The position numbers were made by a program, and so were the translations under genes. 64,000 nucleotides of DNA from Agrobacterium tumefaciens (GTDB lineage Bacteria; Pseudomonadota; Alphaproteobacteria; Rhizobiales; Rhizobiaceae), in contig NZ_SUPW01000006.1 in assembly GCF_013337285.1 (NCBI RefSeq), forward strand, positions 1-64,000, read 5' to 3'. The notes below the pieces were generated by a model. It was given only the letters and a program-made list of their open reading frames with translations. It was not told the DNA's origin and did not search any database. Of this stretch, positions 55,270 to 63,211 are shown in pieces. Numbering within the stretch: the stretch's first letter is position 1; each line of letters begins with the position of its first letter.

Positions 55270-55412
55270 TTGGATATAAACGGATTCATCGCCACAACGG
55301 CGACCCTCGAAGAGCGCGGTGACCTCGAGAAACTGGACGAAATCGGTTTGCCGCCGGGCAATGCCATCCAATGGTTGTTTGGGCTGACGACCGGGTTCTA
55401 TTTTGCGGATGG
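55270..55412 (+). pseudogene. truncated DUF3396-like immunity copy 5
   Basis: The first 47 codons match copy 4 except for a few bases (for example GACGACCGG instead of GACGGCGGG near 55390). At GCGGATGGGGCACC the sequence changes to IS3-family transposase coding in a different frame. Only the N-terminus remains, so it cannot give full immunity. Confidence 0.9.
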
Positions 55413-55595
55413 GGCACCAACATCAAGCGAACCTACCGCATTTACAGAGACTTGGGTCTGCAGTTGCGCAACAAGACACCCAAGCGGCGGGTGAAGGCAA
55501 AGCTTCGGGAAGATCGGCAAACGGCTGTCGGCCCGAATGATGTCTGGGCGATGGATTTCGTTCACGACCAGCTCGCAACCGGTAAGGCCGAAGGT
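55412..55595 (+). mobile_element. IS3-family transposase (orfB) fragment
   Basis: One frame reads NIKRTYRIYRDLGLQLRNKT, PKRRVKAK and NDVWAMDFVHDQLATGK, typical of the integrase region of IS3 elements of the IS407/IS51 type, with the first catalytic Asp in MDFVHD. Both ends are missing: the left end joins immunity copy 5 and the right end meets the brnA-like gene. The element is dead. Confidence 0.85.
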
Positions 55596-55616
55596 TCGAT
55601 TTTCATCGAGAGCATG

Positions 55617-55850
55617 TTAATTGGACGCATTCATTGCGGCTCGCAAGGTATCGTTGATGCGCTCTTGCCAGCCGGGTCCGTCCGCCTGAAAATACGCGAG
55701 GACATCGCTGTCGATCTTCAATGACACAAGCTCCCTGGTGTTGGGGATTGCAGGCCGTTCAACGACCGGCGCCACGACCTTCTTTGCCGGTTTGAACAGC
55801 GCCTCGGCCGCGTCTTTTGGATTGGACGGTCGTCGGGGTTTCGTAGCCAT
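55617..55850 (-). CDS. brnA: BrnA-type antitoxin, orphan
   Basis: A 77-residue protein begins MATKPRRPSNPKDAAEALF (ATG at 55850, GAGAGG 8 nt upstream; an ATG at 55856 is too close to it). The C-terminal half (LVSLKIDSDVLAYFQADG then GWQERINDTLRAAM) is the ribbon-helix-helix of BrnA antitoxins. BrnA normally follows a brnT toxin gene and represses their operon. No brnT-like frame lies upstream on this strand, so it is an orphan, perhaps left after an insertion. Confidence 0.8.
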   Translation of the reverse strand: MATKPRRPSNPKDAAEALFKPAKKVVAPVVERPAIPNTRELVSLKIDSDVLAYFQADGPGWQERINDTLRAAMNASN

Positions 55851-56389
55851 GATCATATCCTCTCTTGTCGTGCGCTTGAACAGCTCCACCGGTCAGCCTC
55901 TGTTTCCGGGATGTATATCCAACATAGCGGCTGTCGCAACCCGCGTGTAGTCGGCAGCCGAAAGAGCGTCCTTGCCGCTGATAAACTGGTCAGCCGTCCC
56001 GCAATCCGGAAGAGATCGCACATCGTCATCCATAATCGCGGCTTTGAGCGCTTGTCGGATTTTCAGTGAATCGATGAACCGGTATGGGCGGCGTAAAGAG
56101 AGCCCGCGGCTGACGCAGTGGCGCCAGGCACATTCCTCTTGATCTGTAGTTCAGCCAGGTATCGGCAAGTTTTTCACGCGACGGATTTTCCGGAGGGCTT
56201 ACACTAATCATTGCCACGGCGTTCTGTGCAGACAGCATGCGAGGGCGGTCGTAAAACACGGTTCAAAAGCGTTCTGGAAAGTATCATGGCTGGCGAGCAG
56301 TTCACTGGCAGCCCACCGCAAAAGCAAGCACCTGCTTCTGCGGCGTTATTTCCGGAAGTCGTCGTTCATCGCCAGGAGACCAGTTACGA
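55851..56389. other. intergenic, no supported gene
   Basis: About 540 bases between the brnA-like gene and the cyclase stop codon. Short frames on both strands (56026-56259 minus and 56211-56393 plus) have no motif and poor starts. No hairpin or inverted repeat stood out. It may be decayed transposon or toxin sequence. Confidence 0.4.
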
Positions 56390-57199
56390 TTAAACAAGCG
56401 CGAGAATACGAGCCGGTCCGCCTGTCCCGCCTCGGTGGGTTGGCGCGCCAACGACGATTGTCGCTCCCTTGATCGGCAACGCCTCAAGGTTGTTCAGACC
56501 TTCGATACCGTAGCGGCCGGCTGGAAGCCACGAATTATGCACAGCGAAATCGGCAGAGTTGCCCGGATCCAGTGAGAGCGTGTCGACGCCAATTGCAACG
56601 GTGTCGCGCTCGAGCAGTAAATCGGTCGCCGACTTGCCGAAGCCGGGAAAGGCGAATTTTCCAGCGTCGTCATTACGGAAGGAGGGGCTTTTAACCTTTG
56701 TTGCCCAGCCAGAACGCAAAGCCACGACGGCACCTGCGGGAATCTCGCCATTTGCGCTGATCCAGCGTTCTATATCCGCCGCCTCAATCGTCGAATTGGC
56801 ATCCTCCTTGGCGCGATCGGTGATGTCGATGATGACCAGCGGCGCGACCAGTTTTTGGGGTTCCAACTGATCAACGCTGGCGCCATCGGCGCTGAAGTGG
56901 AAAGGCGCGTCAATATGGGTTCCAGTGTGCTCGAAAACCGTCAATTTATGGAGTTGGTATCCGTCCTTGGCGATATCTGCTGCCCATTCGAATTCTATTC
57001 CGGGCTTGCCATCAAATGTTGGAAAGGTTGAATCGTACACATGAGTGAGATCGACGACTTTGTGAGCCGCCTGAGCAAGGACCGGTGTCGCCAGATTTCC
57101 CGCGGTCATCGCCACACCCGCAAAGGCCGCCCCTTTAAACAGCATACGACGCGACAGCATGTTCTTCTTCACGTCTTCTATCACGCAGTGATTGCACAT
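56390..57199 (-). CDS. cyclase-family metal hydrolase with Tat signal
   Basis: A 269-residue protein. Residues 16-22 (SRRMLFK) and the following hydrophobic stretch form a Tat signal, cleaved near LAQAA. The family motif HTGTHIDAPFHF gives H91, H95, D97 and H101 as metal ligands. Later DTLSLDPGN and HNSWLPAGRYGIEGL also fit the cyclase/kynurenine-formamidase family. It hydrolyses an unknown amide or lactone in the periplasm. No pathway neighbours help to name the substrate. Confidence 0.85.
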   Translation of the reverse strand: MCNHCVIEDVKKNMLSRRMLFKGAAFAGVAMTAGNLATPVLAQAAHKVVDLTHVYDSTFPTFDGKPGIEFEWAADIAKDGYQLHKLTVFEHTGTHIDAPFHFSADGASVDQLEPQKLVAPLVIIDITDRAKEDANSTIEAADIERWISANGEIPAGAVVALRSGWATKVKSPSFRNDDAGKFAFPGFGKSATDLLLERDTVAIGVDTLSLDPGNSADFAVHNSWLPAGRYGIEGLNNLEALPIKGATIVVGAPTHRGGTGGPARILALV

Positions 57200-57454
57200 C
57201 CCATCTTCCCTCCGTTGCGAAACCTCTGTTCATGACGGTATCGCAAAACCCTAGTGAAGCAAGATTGGTCGTTCTCAAGGTCTCAGCTTTGGTAGAAAGA
57301 CATGTTAAATCCACATCGGCGTCGCGGAGCCTGTTTTCGAATGTGGGCCTCCGTTCCCGGCGAAGAATTCCTGCGCATTTGGAAATAGTAACCGAGTCGG
57401 ATAAGGCTTGGCACGGGTCTGCTCCCAACTGCCGTGGATCTTTTGAGGTTGGAA

Positions 57455-58738
57455 GTGACAGACGAATTACCCGGTCAACTTGATAGCCTGCACCGCGCCA
57501 CCTTTGACTATTTCTGGTCCGGAAGCCATCCTGAGAGCGGGCTGCCCAGGGATCGGATGCGATCCGACGGTTCGCCGATCCATGAGATCACCTCAATCTC
57601 GGGTGTCGGGTTTGGTTTCCTCTCGCTCATCGTTGGCGTTCATCGTACGTGGATAAGCAACCGGGACGCCATTGCGCGCGTGTGCCATATGCTGGAATCG
57701 CTGGCTGGAGTGAAGCGTTTTCACGGCGCCTTTCCTCACTTCGTCAATACATCGAGCGGAAAAACAATACCCTTTGCGAAATACGATGACGGCGGTGATC
57801 TTGTCGAAACCGCGCTTCTTGTTCAGGCGCTTATCTGCGTGCGGGAGTTCTTCAGCGGAGAGACATCCGAAGAGATTGGTTTGCGCCGGTCTATCACTGA
57901 AATAGTCGAGGCTGTCGAATGGAACTGGTTTACCAGGGGAGAAACAGGGCCGCTTTTCTGGCTCTGGAGCCCTCGGTATGCCTGGGCGAAAAATCTGCCG
58001 ATTGTGGGCTGGAACGAGGCTTTGGTCTGCTATGTGCTGGCGGCAGGTTCGGTTGCGCATCCGATAAGCCCGGAGTGTTATCATTCCGGGTGGGCGCGCC
58101 GTGGCGCAATCCGGAATGAATCGAAGTATCTCGCTGTGCGGCTGCCGCTCGGCGAGCCATATGGAGGGCCGCTCTTTCTGTCGCATTACTCTTTTTGTAC
58201 ACTCAACCCGCAAGGCTTGGGCGATGCTTACTGCCGTGATTATCTGGAGCAGGTTCACGCGCATTGCCAGATCAATTACCGCTACTGCCGAACGCGCTAC
58301 GCAATCGAAGACGGATGGGGACTGTCCGCCTGTGATGGGCCAAAGGGTTACGTCGTCAACTCTCCGACCAACGATCACGGTATTATCGCGACGACGGCAG
58401 CCCTCTCCAGCATGCCTTTTATGCCGCTGCGGTCACAACAGGCGGCGCTACGCTTCCTGCAATGGCGTGACGGCGCGCTCATCGGCCGCTTCGGCCTGAT
58501 GGATGCCTTTCAGCCTTCAACGGGCTGGGTCTCCCGAACGCATCTTGCAATCAATCAGGGCCCGGTGGTCGCAATGATGGAAAACCATCGCACCGGTCTC
58601 ATCTGGGATCTGTTCATGAATGCGCCGGAAGTGAAAAACGGCCTGGCGCATCTGGGTTTTTATCAGGACAGCTCTCATGAGGGGACGAAGGCGCATGAGG
58701 CTGGCAGATCAACACTTCGCGGCAGTGCAATGTCGTGA
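57455..58738 (+). CDS. glycoamylase-like / GH144-type beta-1,2-glucan hydrolase
   Basis: A 427-residue cytoplasmic protein from the GTG at 57455, which has GAGG 6 nt upstream; a GTG at 57434 lacks this. It matches the glycoamylase-like domain: LHRATFDYFWSGSHPESGLP, SISGVGFGFLSL, HGAFPHFVNTSSGKTIPFAKYDDGGDLVET (shown in parts), LFWLWSP and FMPLRSQQAALRFLQ. Related domains hydrolyse beta-1,2-glucan (GH144) or occur in cyclic beta-1,2-glucan synthase, a polymer made by Agrobacterium. There is no signal peptide. The 3' end runs into a Nudix fragment on the other strand, so its last 20 codons may be altered. Confidence 0.8.
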   Translation: MTDELPGQLDSLHRATFDYFWSGSHPESGLPRDRMRSDGSPIHEITSISGVGFGFLSLIVGVHRTWISNRDAIARVCHMLESLAGVKRFHGAFPHFVNTSSGKTIPFAKYDDGGDLVETALLVQALICVREFFSGETSEEIGLRRSITEIVEAVEWNWFTRGETGPLFWLWSPRYAWAKNLPIVGWNEALVCYVLAAGSVAHPISPECYHSGWARRGAIRNESKYLAVRLPLGEPYGGPLFLSHYSFCTLNPQGLGDAYCRDYLEQVHAHCQINYRYCRTRYAIEDGWGLSACDGPKGYVVNSPTNDHGIIATTAALSSMPFMPLRSQQAALRFLQWRDGALIGRFGLMDAFQPSTGWVSRTHLAINQGPVVAMMENHRTGLIWDLFMNAPEVKNGLAHLGFYQDSSHEGTKAHEAGRSTLRGSAMS

Positions 58739-58770
58739 TGTGTGCCGAAAGGGGCTACGTGAGCGTGGCT

Positions 58771-58947
58771 TCACCTGGGCGGTCGGTATCGCACGGCCGC
58801 TGCCGCGAGCAGCTCCGCGGACCCTATTTTCCCGCCGGGATACCCCCACAGGCCGGCGTCGGGCGGGTTGGCGCGGCGGACCAGCAGAACCGATCGCTCC
58901 CGGGTCACCACAGCCAAAGCCGCCGGGATGGGTCTGCGGATGCTCAA
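58771..58947 (-). pseudogene. truncated Nudix hydrolase
   Basis: From a TTG at 58947 that overlaps the stop of the adenylation gene (TTGA), the frame reads IRRPIPAALAVVTRERSVLL, VRRANPPDAGLWGYPGGKI, then a damaged Nudix box (GSAELLAAAAVR) and a stop after 58 residues. Normal Nudix proteins have 130-150 residues with REuxEExGU, which is absent here. The gene is broken by a deletion joined to the end of the glycoamylase-like gene. Confidence 0.75.
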
Positions 58948-60485
58948 CGGACCGCCGCCACACGAAGGCTGCCATGTAGCTTTTCCAACCCGCGATAGTC
59001 GATCTTGCCATTCGCGTTGATGGGCAGATCGGCAATGAAATGGATTTCGCACGGCAGCATGTAATATGGCAGCACGCCCCGGAGCGCGACTTTGATCTCA
59101 TCGGAGGACCCTTGGCGGCCAGCGATAAATCCGACGATGATCGCGTCTGAACCACCCTCCTGTTTCGGCCGGACAATCACTGCGACCTGCTCCGCCCCGG
59201 CAGCCTTCGCCAACGCGGCTTCGACATCCTGCAGCTCGATGCGATAACCGAGTATCTTCACCTGGCGATCAACGCGGCCGGCGAAAATGATGCCATGTTG
59301 AGGGTCCCATCGTCCCAGATCGCCGGTTCGATACCAACGCTGGCCATCCCGAAACGGGAATTTCTCTGCGGTTAGCGCGGGGGCGTTCCAATACCCCTCC
59401 GTCATCTGGGGGCCTGAAAGCCATATTTCGCCGGTGTCGCCAGCGAACACCTCCATACCATCCGCATCTCTAATTGACATCCGTTGGACGCCGAGCGGGT
59501 AACCGATGGGCGTTACCGATCCCTGATAGAAGTTCTGCGGATCAACGCGGTAATGGGAGGTGTGGATGGTGCCTTCGGTCGGGCCATACATATTGTAGAG
59601 CGCTGTGCCGGGCGCTGCCGCGTGCCACTTGCTGCTGAGGGACACCGGCAATGCTTCGCCGGCGAAAAGACTATATTTCAGCGATGGCATCGAATGCGGC
59701 GAAACGAGACCGAGTTCGATCGCCTTCGCCGCCGCGGAGGGGACGATCAGGCAAGCAGTTATTTCATGGGTTCTGATCAGCCGTGGCGCGAGGATTGCCC
59801 CGTTCTGAGGGGCGACGATGAGCTCGGCGCCATGCAGCCAGCACAGCATCATGTCGTGCACCGAGAGATCGAATGTCAGGTCGGCCGCCTGCAGGACGCG
59901 ATCGCTGCAATCGATCGGAATCAGCCGGTGAACCGCGTCGATATAGGATGTCAGATTGCCGGCGCTGATCGGTACGCCTTTTGGAACGCCTGTGGTTCCC
60001 GAGGTGAAGAGAAGATAGGCAATGGCTTCGGTTGTCAGGGCGCGGCGCGAAACGAAGGTATCGAATGCGTATCCGCCTGTATTTGGTTGCGGCAGGGGAT
60101 CAATGTCCAGGACGGGCAGGGCGGCCGTGGCGGGGCCGATCTGGCGGATCGCCTCGTCCGCGACATTGCGGTCAACGAGAAGCGCCGCTGCTGCCGAGGA
60201 TGACAGAATCTGGCTGTTTCGGGCCGCCGGGAAGGCGACATTGAGGGGAACATAACCGCAGCCGGCCAGCAGGATTCCGAGAATCGAGGCGTAGGTCGCG
60301 AAGGATCGCTCCCCGTAGACCGCGATGAGCTGACAGGGTTTGACGCCCTCCGCATCCAGACGCCTGCAAACACCAACGGCGGCGGAAAACAACTCCTCGT
60401 AGGAGGCCCGAACGCCGGCCGCCGTTATTGCGGGCCGCTCGCGGAATTGTCTGGCGCTCGCCAAAAGCCGTTGATTGAGCGTCAT
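58944..60485 (-). CDS. stand-alone amino-acid adenylation (AMP-ligase) enzyme
   Basis: A 513-residue ANL-superfamily enzyme. Core motifs are A3 LLFTSGTTGVPKGVP, A5 YNMYGPTEGTIHTSHY, A7 WYRTGDLGRWD, A8 GRVDRQVKILGYRIEL and A10 INANGKIDY with K494. The order matches NRPS A domains and DltA-type ligases, but no carrier-protein or condensation domain is attached. It activates a carboxylic or amino acid as the acyl-AMP. It lies downstream of a PDH E1-alpha-like gene on the same strand, which may share its pathway. Confidence 0.85.
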   Translation of the reverse strand: MTLNQRLLASARQFRERPAITAAGVRASYEELFSAAVGVCRRLDAEGVKPCQLIAVYGERSFATYASILGILLAGCGYVPLNVAFPAARNSQILSSSAAAALLVDRNVADEAIRQIGPATAALPVLDIDPLPQPNTGGYAFDTFVSRRALTTEAIAYLLFTSGTTGVPKGVPISAGNLTSYIDAVHRLIPIDCSDRVLQAADLTFDLSVHDMMLCWLHGAELIVAPQNGAILAPRLIRTHEITACLIVPSAAAKAIELGLVSPHSMPSLKYSLFAGEALPVSLSSKWHAAAPGTALYNMYGPTEGTIHTSHYRVDPQNFYQGSVTPIGYPLGVQRMSIRDADGMEVFAGDTGEIWLSGPQMTEGYWNAPALTAEKFPFRDGQRWYRTGDLGRWDPQHGIIFAGRVDRQVKILGYRIELQDVEAALAKAAGAEQVAVIVRPKQEGGSDAIIVGFIAGRQGSSDEIKVALRGVLPYYMLPCEIHFIADLPINANGKIDYRGLEKLHGSLRVAAVR

Positions 60486-60570
60486 GTCACATTCCGCACG
60501 GTCAAGCTTCTGTCCTGGTACGTCATGGCTTTACCCTTCTCATGCCGATTGGTGGCCGCGCTGCCCGAAG

Positions 60571-61560
60571 TCACGAATAGACGTCGCTATAGAGCTCCAG
60601 CGGATCCGGCATCGGGCTGGTCTTGGCGAAATCGACCGCTTCGGCGACGATGTCCTTGATTTCCTTTTCGATCAGCCTGATGTCGCTTTCGGTCGCATGC
60701 CCCTCCTCTAGAATGCGGGTGCGCGAGCGGTTGATCGGGTCGTTGTCGTTCTTGACCTTTTCGACCTCTTCGCGGGATCGGTACTTCGCCGGGTCGGACA
60801 TCGAATGCCCGCGATAGCGATAGGTCAGCATTTCCAGGATGATCGGCCCGTTGCCTGCCCGCGCATGTTCGACCGCCTTCGCTCCCGCCGCGCGGACTGC
60901 GCGCACGTCCATGGCGTCCACCTGCTCGCCGGGAATGTTGAAGGAGAGGCCGCGGTGCGACAGGTTGAGATTGGCCGAGGCGCGCTCGACGCTGGTGCCC
61001 ATGCCGTAATGATTGTTTTCGATGATGTAGACCACCGGCAAGCCCCAGACCTTCGCTATGTTGAAGCTTTCGTAGACCTGCCCCTGATTGGAGGCTCCGT
61101 CGCCGAAATAGGTCAGGCAGACGCGATCATTGCCGCGATACTTGTTGGCGAATGCCAGCCCTGTGCCGATCGAGGCTTGCGCGCCCACGATGCCGTGCCC
61201 GCCGTAAAAACCCCTCTTGGGATCGAAGATGTGCATCGAGCCGCCCTTGCCCTTAGAGGCGCCCGCCATGCGGCCGGTCAGTTCCGCCAGCACCACCTTG
61301 GGATCCATGCCCGACATCAGCGCGTGGCCGTGGTCGCGATAGGCGGTGATTACCTGATCGCCTTCGCCTATCGTCATCTGCATTCCGACGACCACGGCCT
61401 CCTGGCCGATATAGAGGTGGCAGAAGCCGGCAATCAGGCCTTCGCCATACATCTGGCCGCATCGCTCCTCGAAGCGGCGGATGAGCAGCATGTCTCTGAA
61501 GGCCTTCAACTCTTCCTGCCTGGAAAAGACGAAGTTCGGGTCGGCATTAAGCTTGGGCAT
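60571..61560 (-). CDS. pyruvate dehydrogenase E1 alpha-like protein (orphan)
   Basis: A 329-residue ThDP-dependent enzyme subunit; AAGGA lies 6 nt before the ATG at 61560 and touches the ATG at 61566, so the former is preferred. Features: FEERCGQMYGEGLIAGFCHL, HGHALMSG, the ThDP motif GDGASNQG...IENNHYG, and the phosphorylation-loop-like YRYRGHSMSDP. E1 alpha works with E1 beta, E2 and E3, but none of these is here. It may pair with subunits encoded elsewhere, or form part of a small 2-oxo-acid pathway with the adenylation enzyme. Confidence 0.85.
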   Translation of the reverse strand: MPKLNADPNFVFSRQEELKAFRDMLLIRRFEERCGQMYGEGLIAGFCHLYIGQEAVVVGMQMTIGEGDQVITAYRDHGHALMSGMDPKVVLAELTGRMAGASKGKGGSMHIFDPKRGFYGGHGIVGAQASIGTGLAFANKYRGNDRVCLTYFGDGASNQGQVYESFNIAKVWGLPVVYIIENNHYGMGTSVERASANLNLSHRGLSFNIPGEQVDAMDVRAVRAAGAKAVEHARAGNGPIILEMLTYRYRGHSMSDPAKYRSREEVEKVKNDNDPINRSRTRILEEGHATESDIRLIEKEIKDIVAEAVDFAKTSPMPDPLELYSDVYS

Positions 61561-61600
61561 CTTCATTCCTTTTTAAATAACATAAACGACGGCACGGGGC

Positions 61601-61918
61601 TCAACTGCTTGAAAGCTTGAGGCCGACGATCCCGCCGAGGGTGAGGGCGAGCCAGAAAAGACGGACCGCCGTTGCCGGCTCACGGAAGACCACGATGCCG
61701 ACAACGATAGATCCGATAGCGCCGATGCCGGTCCAGACGGCGTATGCTGTCCCGAGCGGCAGGGTCTGCAGGGCTTTGCCGAGACAGAAAATGAAGGCGG
61801 CGAGCAGAGCCAGGGAAAGGACGGACCAGCCCGGACGGCTGTAGCCTGCGGCCATCTTTACGCTGATGGCCCAGCCGACATCGAGAAACCCCGATATGAC
61901 CAGCAATATCCAAGCCAT
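61601..61918 (-). CDS. sugE: SMR-family exporter, SugE/Gdx-like, with Asp at the key acidic site
   Basis: A 105-residue protein with four membrane helices. LPLGTAYAVWTGIGAIGS in helix 3 is typical of the SugE/Gdx guanidinium subgroup. The family's membrane Glu in helix 1 (E14 of EmrE, E13 of Gdx) is replaced by D13 in SGFLDVGWAISVKMA. Asp may keep reduced coupling or shift substrate choice. It is divergent from a LysR regulator, with strong inverted repeats in between. Confidence 0.88.
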   Translation of the reverse strand: MAWILLVISGFLDVGWAISVKMAAGYSRPGWSVLSLALLAAFIFCLGKALQTLPLGTAYAVWTGIGAIGSIVVGIVVFREPATAVRLFWLALTLGGIVGLKLSSS

Positions 61919-62079
61919 GCCCGCCGTATTCCTTCATCGTCTTGTTTTTTGCCGTTTCGGCCGGCGGCGCTTGCACCCCGGCAGTGGCAGGGATGATAGG
62001 AATGCTCGGCCCGCAAAGCTCGTTGTGGTTTGGCAAGCGGGCGTTGCCATCGGGCAATTGCGGAGCAGCGGCGCGCTTT

Positions 62080-62184
62080 CCTTTCGGAAAGGCGGATTTG
62101 CATTTTTGCAAGAGGACGCGTCCGGTCGATGGCGTTACTGTCCGAAGGCAGGTCATCGGCCTGTCATGCGAAATCCGCCTTTCC
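62080..62184. promoter_or_regulatory. inverted repeats between sugE-like and lysR-type genes
   Basis: GGAAAGGCGGATTT (62086-62099) is perfectly inverted as AAATCCGCCTTTCC (62171-62184), with 71 bases between. The left copy is also part of CCTTTC-G-GAAAGG (62080-62092), and next to it lies TTGCA-TTTT-TGCAA (62098-62111). The right copy is flanked by TTTTGCAA. Such paired sites in a divergent LysR promoter are probable operators. Confidence 0.5.
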
Positions 62185-62237
62185 GTTTTGCAATTCCTCA
62201 ATCCGGAAGGCTGTGCATATTTGCGAGGTGGAAAGAC

Positions 62238-63185
62238 GTGAAGGACTGGAACGAGTTCAGAATTGTGCTGGCGATCGGGCGTGCCGGATCGCTGGTGGGC
62301 GCCGCCAGGGATCTTGGCCACGACCATTCGACCATCTTCCGCTGGCTGAACGCCCTCGAGAAAAGAAGGGGCGTCAAGCTCTTCGACCGGACGATGAACC
62401 GCTATGTCCCCACTGACGCCGGCGTCCAGATGATCATGGCCGCCGAGCGGCTTGAAGCAGAAATCATGACGCTCGATCGATCCATCGCCGGCCAGGACAA
62501 CAGGCTTCTGGGCAAACTCAAGATTACTTCGTCGGAGACGCTCGCCTATCGTATCCTCAACGAGGTACTCGCCGATTTTCGTCGCGAGCATGATGGTATT
62601 GAACTGGAATTGCTGGTCGACAACAGGCAGCTCGATCTGTTGCGTCGGGAGGCCGACGTCGCCATTCGGGCGACGCGCCCGCATGAAGGCGAACTGTTCG
62701 GCCGCAAGATCGCATCGACACCCTGGACCTTTTACGGTAGCAGCACTTACCTTGCCGAGCGAGGGCGTCCTGCGGATATTGCCTCGCTCTCCAGCCACGT
62801 CGTTGTCGGGTGGGACAGCGCCGCCGTTGCTGCGGCATCGATGTGGCTGACCGAAAACATCTCTCCACGCGCCTTTGCCTATCGTTCGAGCAGCCTCGTC
62901 AACCAGCTGATGGCGGTGAAGGCGGGCTTGGGGCTGGCGTTGCTTCCCTGCTATCTTGGCGATCCCGAACCCGATATCGAACGTGTTCAGGAACCACTGC
63001 CCGAACTCACCCGCGAACTCTGGCTGATCACGCATAAGGATCTGCGCAACACGGCACGCGTTCGCGCTTTCTTCGATCACGTCGGCGGTGGCCTTCTCGC
63101 GCGCCGCGCGCTGCTGGAGGGAAAGCGCGGCGGGGCCCCGAGTCCGGACGAAGAAAGGCATGATGCAGCTCGGTCCGCGGGCTGA
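62238..63185 (+). CDS. LysR-family transcriptional regulator
   Basis: A 315-residue regulator from the GTG at 62238, with GAGGTGG 7 nt upstream; the open frame before it has no coding character. The winged helix is at residues 1-60 (WNEFRIVLAIGRAGSLVGAA, HSTIFRWLNALEKRRGVKLF), followed by a LysR substrate-binding domain (LLGKLKITSSETLAYRIL, VDNRQLDLLRREADVAIRA). It probably controls itself and the divergent sugE-like gene, and perhaps the GST gene downstream on the other strand. Confidence 0.9.
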   Translation: MKDWNEFRIVLAIGRAGSLVGAARDLGHDHSTIFRWLNALEKRRGVKLFDRTMNRYVPTDAGVQMIMAAERLEAEIMTLDRSIAGQDNRLLGKLKITSSETLAYRILNEVLADFRREHDGIELELLVDNRQLDLLRREADVAIRATRPHEGELFGRKIASTPWTFYGSSTYLAERGRPADIASLSSHVVVGWDSAAVAAASMWLTENISPRAFAYRSSSLVNQLMAVKAGLGLALLPCYLGDPEPDIERVQEPLPELTRELWLITHKDLRNTARVRAFFDHVGGGLLARRALLEGKRGGAPSPDEERHDAARSAG

Positions 63186-63211
63186 GAGGTCCCGTCGCTC
63201 AGCCGCTGGCG

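Larger units (their letters stand above)
52255..55412 (+). repeat. tandem array, 1002-bp unit, 3 full copies plus a partial one
   Basis: Units begin with GATGGCGTC TTGGATATAAACGG at 52255, 53257, 54259 and 55261, exactly 1002 bases apart. The last unit breaks off near 55412 at an IS3-type remnant. A more divergent unit (51262-52254) precedes the array. Equal spacing without length change shows unit-by-unit duplication by homologous recombination. Confidence 0.95.

Noticed and set aside
51262-55412. tandem repeats as a possible CRISPR or satellite array
   Set aside because: The repeat unit is a 1002-bp coding unit with intact reading frames, not short repeats with spacers.
56026-56259. 77-residue minus-strand frame in the gap after the brnA-like gene
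   Set aside because: No ribosome binding site, no motif, and no neighbour that would explain it.
57232-57483. 83-residue frame between the cyclase and glycoamylase-like genes
   Set aside because: It overlaps the better-supported glycoamylase start in another frame and shows no family pattern; this gap more likely holds promoters.
61919-62237. possible guanidine riboswitch ahead of the SugE-type gene
   Set aside because: I looked for the ykkC-type and ACGR-loop hairpin patterns and found none; the inverted repeats there fit protein operators better.
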